A stretch of DNA of 8,744 nt from an uncultured Eubacteriales bacterium (lineage in GTDB: Bacteria; Bacillota; Clostridia; Monoglobales; Monoglobaceae), in the NCBI GenBank assembly GCA_900552305.1, contig URZD01000087.1:1-8744 (forward strand), in the 5' to 3' direction. Under the pieces are notes generated by a model. It was not told the origin of the DNA. It made no database searches and worked only from the letters and a program-made list of their open reading frames with translations. The position numbers and the translations under genes are program-made. This document shows positions 5,492-8,744 of this stretch, in pieces. Numbering within the stretch: the stretch's first letter is position 1; the number at the start of each line of letters is the position of its first letter.

Positions 5492-8123
5492 TTGTTTCTA
5501 CATTGCTAAACCTGCTTCTGATGTACACTTTAGGCGCTTTTTCTTTGTTCTTCAGATAGGAGCGTAAATCGGCTTTTGACCCAACATACACGGGCGTGCG
5601 CGTATCGTTTTTGTCATAGACATAGATTTTTACACCCTTCATGTTAAAGCGTTCCCTTTTTGAATCGTCCGTTACATCCGCAATGCTCTCCGCGGGAGCG
5701 AATACTATCGCGTCCTCGTAGGTATGGTATATATATCCCTGCGACACGCGGAACCCAACATCCCATCCGCCCGCGTTTGATGACGTTCCGCTGTAGGCAA
5801 AGCTGTTGTCCGCCGCGCGGTAAACGTGCGTGATTTTTATTATCTCCGATTTTGCGTTGGAGTCAAAGCGTATCAAATCGCCCGTGTTCAGCTCTGAGTC
5901 TATACTTGCGCTGTCCTTTATCGGATATGTCACATACGAGCCGTTGTAATATCCCGAAACGGTGCTTAACACATCCTCGCCGGAGAGCGCGCTGCCGCAC
6001 TCGTCAACCAGCATTTCAAGGTTGTTTGTCGATATTTCGCCCGAGCCGTACGCCTTGTAGACCATTATGACATCCGATATGATTTTCTCGTCCGTGAACG
6101 ACAGACCCTCGACCGTTTCGGTTATGTTGTCGGAAAATGCCGAGCTTGACGTCAGCTTTACATCATCCTCAGGATTCTGCATCGGAAGGCTGATTTGAAA
6201 CACGATTGTATCGCCGTCAATCAGCGTATGCCCGCCGAAGTTCATACCGTCACGCTTGAAAAACGAACTTTGCGCATTGGTTACGATTTTCAGAGAGTTG
6301 TTGTCCTCCTTCGCGGTTTTTACAGTTGTGTCTATCTCCTTTATTTCGTTCTTGGAATTGAGCTTATAGCGTATCACCTGACCGTATTTCACGCTTTTGG
6401 TAAGCTCCGCATATTCGTTTGCCGCGCCGTCCGCAAGCCGTTTCATTATCCTGTTTTCGCCGTTTTCGGTCTTGTCGGTCAGTTTTACGCTTTCGCCGTC
6501 AAGAGTTATTTTGTCCGCGACCTCGTACATTCCAATCTCGCTCATGATGTTAAAGAGCCTGATTTTAACCGAGGTTTCCATTTCCTCTGTCAACTTTGCG
6601 CCGAGTATAACGCCTGTCAGCGTTCCCTGTCTGTTTTTGTCAAAGAACGCAATTTTGCCGTAAACATCAAGATAGAATGTACCGCTTTCGCCCACGCTCG
6701 GCTTTTCGGAATCCTTCAGGCTTTTTGACATCTTGTATTCCACGCCGTCCACGGTTATCTTCTTTGCCGAAACTCTGTCAACCGTGCCGCCGATTGTGCC
6801 TTTTCCTTCAAGGAATGTCACCGTGTCGCCGCTCTTTTCAACCGCAAGCACCGAGTCCTCTCTTATGCTTTTGAGTGCGGATTTCTTGCCGTCCTTATCG
6901 TAAAAATACCATTTTGTGATGTCCGACGTTTTTATACTGCCGCCGTCCTTGTCATAGATGATATTGTTTCTTGTATCTGTGGACTGAACGCGGATGTTGT
7001 AATGACTGCGTACCTTTATTACTTCATATTTTCCGTCATCGTTGTTGTCGATAAGCGTTACACGTCCCTCATCGGGAGCCGTCTTTTTCATGTCGAAGTC
7101 GGGGTCGTCAAGCGCCTTGCCGTTGAATATTACCGCCGCGCCCGCCGCAGCCGACGCGCGCTTTTGGCTGTCGTTTTCGTCATAGTATGTGAAAACTCCA
7201 TCCGAGTATGACGCGTTGCCGCCGTCAATTTCAAGGAGCTTGTTTTTGTCGGAAACCTCGATATATACCGCGCTGCGCGGCTCGTCCTTGCTGTCCGCGT
7301 CACAGTATGCCGCGACGCTCATTCCGAGCAAATTCTCCGAGTAGTTCTCGTAGCTAACGCGGGTTTCCTCTATCATTATTTCGTCATCGTTCAGGCTCGC
7401 CTCGCCGTAAAGCTCGGTTTTCGGAATTGCGGTTACTATTCCCTTAACCTTTTCCAGCTTCAGCTTTTCGGTCAGTAATGTTCTGCCCTCGTACGATTCG
7501 TACGATATATCCTTGCCAAAGCCGGTCGGTATAAGCATTTCGGTATCCAGCGCGTTATAAAGCAGCTTTACGACCGCCGCACCGTCCATGCCGTCCGCGT
7601 TTTGCACGCCTCGGCTGAGTCCGACCTGTGCCGCCGTTTTTATGTATCCGCTCGGATAGCCGCCGCTTGCCTCCGCCATCCATTCGTAGCCGAGAATACA
7701 AAGCGTAACCTTAATCGCCTCGGTATATGCCACCGCCCTGTCCGGCTCGAATGTGTATTCGTCCGTGCCGCGCATAAGTCCAAGCTTTACCGCACTTCCG
7801 ATTGCATTTTTATACTTTGAATCGTCCGCAACGTCAAGGAAATAAGCCGAATCGTCGCCGCCCGACATATCGGAGCAGCCCGCCGCCCGTGCCGCGATAT
7901 AAGCAAATTCCGCGCGGGTTATCTCCGTTTTTTGCGCAAAGCTGTCCGCGGATTCGGGAAGTATACCGAGCGCTTCGAGTGTTTTTGCCCTTTCCGCCGT
8001 CACGCTATCAACCGCCGCGCCGGCATTGCCGTCCGTTGTATCTGCCGCGCCCGCCGTGCCTATGTTGCCTGTTATAATAAGACAAAACGCAAGCAGCAGC
8101 GCTGTTAAAGAAGTTTTTTTCAC
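5475..8123 (-). CDS. SLH-domain surface protein with a long beta-repeat region of unknown function
   Basis: This 882-residue product starts with a signal peptide (MKKTSLTALLLAFCLIITGN, cleavage near TAGA-A, residue 26). Three SLH-type repeats follow at about 45-80, 93-146 and 152-195. The first two carry recognisable motifs (EITRAEFAYIAARAAG; FLDV, then GLMRGTDEYTFEPDRAVAYTEA), and the third is degenerate (AAQVGLSRGV, then VVKLLYNAL). SLH domains anchor proteins to secondary cell-wall polymers of Gram-positive bacteria, so the protein should be surface-attached. Residues ~226-600 look like successive beta-rich units. Each opens with a G-x-V/I-x-G/A strand (KGIVTA, GTIGGTVD, GTLTGV) and closes with a strand such as FYLDVYGKIAFFD or IRYKLNSKNEIKEID. 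No enzyme motif was recognised. The start is GTG, set by AGGAGGG at 8137-8131. The gene begins 3 nt after the previous SLH gene's stop and precedes the xylanase. Function beyond anchoring is unknown. Confidence 0.9.
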   Translation of the reverse strand: MKKTSLTALLLAFCLIITGNIGTAGAADTTDGNAGAAVDSVTAERAKTLEALGILPESADSFAQKTEITRAEFAYIAARAAGCSDMSGGDDSAYFLDVADDSKYKNAIGSAVKLGLMRGTDEYTFEPDRAVAYTEAIKVTLCILGYEWMAEASGGYPSGYIKTAAQVGLSRGVQNADGMDGAAVVKLLYNALDTEMLIPTGFGKDISYESYEGRTLLTEKLKLEKVKGIVTAIPKTELYGEASLNDDEIMIEETRVSYENYSENLLGMSVAAYCDADSKDEPRSAVYIEVSDKNKLLEIDGGNASYSDGVFTYYDENDSQKRASAAAGAAVIFNGKALDDPDFDMKKTAPDEGRVTLIDNNDDGKYEVIKVRSHYNIRVQSTDTRNNIIYDKDGGSIKTSDITKWYFYDKDGKKSALKSIREDSVLAVEKSGDTVTFLEGKGTIGGTVDRVSAKKITVDGVEYKMSKSLKDSEKPSVGESGTFYLDVYGKIAFFDKNRQGTLTGVILGAKLTEEMETSVKIRLFNIMSEIGMYEVADKITLDGESVKLTDKTENGENRIMKRLADGAANEYAELTKSVKYGQVIRYKLNSKNEIKEIDTTVKTAKEDNNSLKIVTNAQSSFFKRDGMNFGGHTLIDGDTIVFQISLPMQNPEDDVKLTSSSAFSDNITETVEGLSFTDEKIISDVIMVYKAYGSGEISTNNLEMLVDECGSALSGEDVLSTVSGYYNGSYVTYPIKDSASIDSELNTGDLIRFDSNAKSEIIKITHVYRAADNSFAYSGTSSNAGGWDVGFRVSQGYIYHTYEDAIVFAPAESIADVTDDSKRERFNMKGVKIYVYDKNDTRTPVYVGSKADLRSYLKNKEKAPKVYIRSRFSNVETILVVK

Positions 8124-8126
8124 AGT

Positions 8127-8744
8127 CTATCCCTCCTGTTTATTGCATAAGCTCATTGTCAGATAAACGACCTTCGCCGCTTCGGCGCGGGTCGCGAACG
8201 CGTTCGGCGCAAAGCTGCCGTCCGTGCCGCCGTTCATTATTCCGCTGCCGTACAGCGCAGCCGCCGCCGTGTACGCATACTCCGCGATTTCGCCGCTGTC
8301 CGTAAAGCGCGGCTCTGCCGCAGAAAGCTCCGCGCCGCATTTTTCAGCCGCTCTGTATACCATTGCCGCCATTTCCTGACGCGTGATGTTCTCGCCCACG
8401 CCGAAGAACTGCTCCGTAACTCCGTTCACAATTCCCGCGCCGTATGCTGTTCTTACGCTTTCCTCAAACCAGTCGCCGTCCTGCTTTTTCGCGTACATGG
8501 TTCCGGCGGTGGTCCGGCCTTTGGCCTGCAGGCCGGTGTACCCGACGCGCGCGCCGATCGAGGGGGTGAACCATTTGCCGACGTGAATGTCCAGCGCCGG
8601 AGCCAGCCGTTTGCCGAATTTTCCCTGAGAGTCGTGCTCGCCGAAATAGAGGTTTATACCTCCGGCGATGCCGACGAAGATGTTGTCGGAGAGCCGGTTG
8701 GTTTCGTAGGGGCCGCGTACGACGCGGCTTTGCCATACAAGGCC
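8127..8744 (-). CDS. SLH-domain protein, C-terminal part, joined in frame to a foreign N-terminal segment (likely chimera)
   Basis: One open frame of 205 codons enters from the right edge and stops with TAG at 8127-8129. From roughly residue 88 onward it is SLH: repeat one at ~91-134 (GDWFEESV, AGIVNGV, ENITRQEMAAMVYRA) and repeat two at ~144-198 (RFTDSGEIAEYAY, GSGIMNGGTDGSFAP, TRAEAAKVVY). It ends in CNKQEG. A native SLH protein usually has three such repeats and a large preceding region; here that region is replaced by outer-membrane protein sequence. An ATG at 8498 could be taken as a start, but it has no good Shine-Dalgarno sequence, no signal peptide, and the frame is open upstream of it. 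It is better read as the 3' fragment of a longer SLH gene. Its last codons contain the ribosome binding site of the next gene, so the two should be translationally coupled. Confidence 0.8.
   Translation of the reverse strand, partial: GLVWQSRVVRGPYETNRLSDNIFVGIAGGINLYFGEHDSQGKFGKRLAPALDIHVGKWFTPSIGARVGYTGLQAKGRTTAGTMYAKKQDGDWFEESVRTAYGAGIVNGVTEQFFGVGENITRQEMAAMVYRAAEKCGAELSAAEPRFTDSGEIAEYAYTAAAALYGSGIMNGGTDGSFAPNAFATRAEAAKVVYLTMSLCNKQEG
8131..8137 (-). promoter_or_regulatory. Ribosome binding site AGGAGGG fixing a GTG start for the 882-residue SLH gene
   Basis: The motif lies inside the last sense codons (CAG GAG GGA) of the upstream SLH gene and is 7 nt from GTG at 8123. GTG followed by AAA AAA gives a normal signal peptide, which supports this start. 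The arrangement stop-ACT-GTG indicates translational coupling. Confidence 0.8.
8499..8744 (-). pseudogene. Fragment of a Bacteroidota outer-membrane beta-barrel protein (probable misassembled contig end)
   Basis: These 82 codons have alternating beta-strand character typical of outer-membrane barrels: RLSDNIFVGIAGGINLYFGE, then KRLAPALDIHVGKWFTPSIG and ARVGYTGLQAKG. From memory, the GKWFTPSIG-x-R-x-x-Y-x-G signature is characteristic of OmpA-type barrel proteins of Bacteroidales, especially Alistipes and Bacteroides. Such a protein cannot be in place in a Gram-positive SLH organism. Codon use differs from the SLH side: all six Thr codons are ACC here, against one ACC in eight after the join (five ACG, two ACA). 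Both gene ends are missing. The exact breakpoint lies somewhere in 8465-8500 and cannot be fixed by eye. Confidence 0.75.

Noticed and set aside
8127..8498. A complete small gene of 123 codons starting at ATG 8498
   Set aside because: It has no Shine-Dalgarno sequence or signal peptide, and the frame is open upstream to the window edge. It is the tail of a longer SLH gene.
8464..8736. A minus-strand 90-codon frame starting with MAKPRRTRPL
   Set aside because: It is an Arg/Pro-rich shadow of the outer-membrane barrel frame, which shows real barrel motifs one frame over.
1..8744. A novel fusion or defence-type system
   Set aside because: All coding capacity is explained by SLH proteins, a xylanase, binding-like modules and one foreign barrel fragment. 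No nuclease, helicase, reverse transcriptase, toxin or repeat-array signal was seen on either strand.

Overview
The window is a nearly gap-free run of four genes, all on the minus strand, so it is read from high to low coordinates. Most of it looks like a Gram-positive, probably gut-type Clostridia genome. The evidence is strong AGGAGG-type ribosome binding sites, typical Sec signal peptides, S-layer homology (SLH) domains, and a large modular secreted xylanase with no Bacteroidota-type SusC/SusD partners. The genus cannot be named from the sequence.

Layout in transcription order. (1) 8744-8127 is one open frame entering from the right edge. Its first ~82 codons encode a fragment of a Bacteroidota (Alistipes/Bacteroides-like) outer-membrane beta-barrel protein. 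From about 8500 to 8465 it becomes, in frame, the last two SLH repeats of a Firmicutes surface protein. Codon use changes at the same place, so this is most likely an assembly chimera at a contig end. (2) 8123-5475 is an 882-residue SLH protein with a GTG start, 3 nt after the previous stop. It has N-terminal SLH repeats and a long C-terminal region of beta-rich repeats of unknown function. (3) After a 122-nt gap holding a 17-bp palindrome that overlaps a TATAAT box, 5352-1963 is a secreted 1129-residue GH10 endo-xylanase. Both catalytic glutamates are present, with two binding-like modules before the catalytic domain, one after it, and a distinctive C-terminal module. (4) Nineteen nt later, 1943-1 starts a secreted protein with three tandem copies of the same kind of binding-like module, ending (at the window edge) in the same kind of C-terminal module as the xylanase. 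It has no canonical start-to-stop reading frame within the window and runs off the left edge.

Working together (inference): the SLH proteins would sit on the cell wall, the GH10 enzyme would cut xylan outside the cell, and the downstream protein would bind the polysaccharide or be a second modular enzyme whose catalytic part lies outside the window. The best candidates for something undescribed are the ~150-180-residue beta-sandwich module present six times in two adjacent genes, the shared C-terminal module, and the repeat region of the 882-residue SLH protein. I saw no tRNA, rRNA, CRISPR array, insertion sequence or transposase. No non-coding gap exceeds 122 nt.
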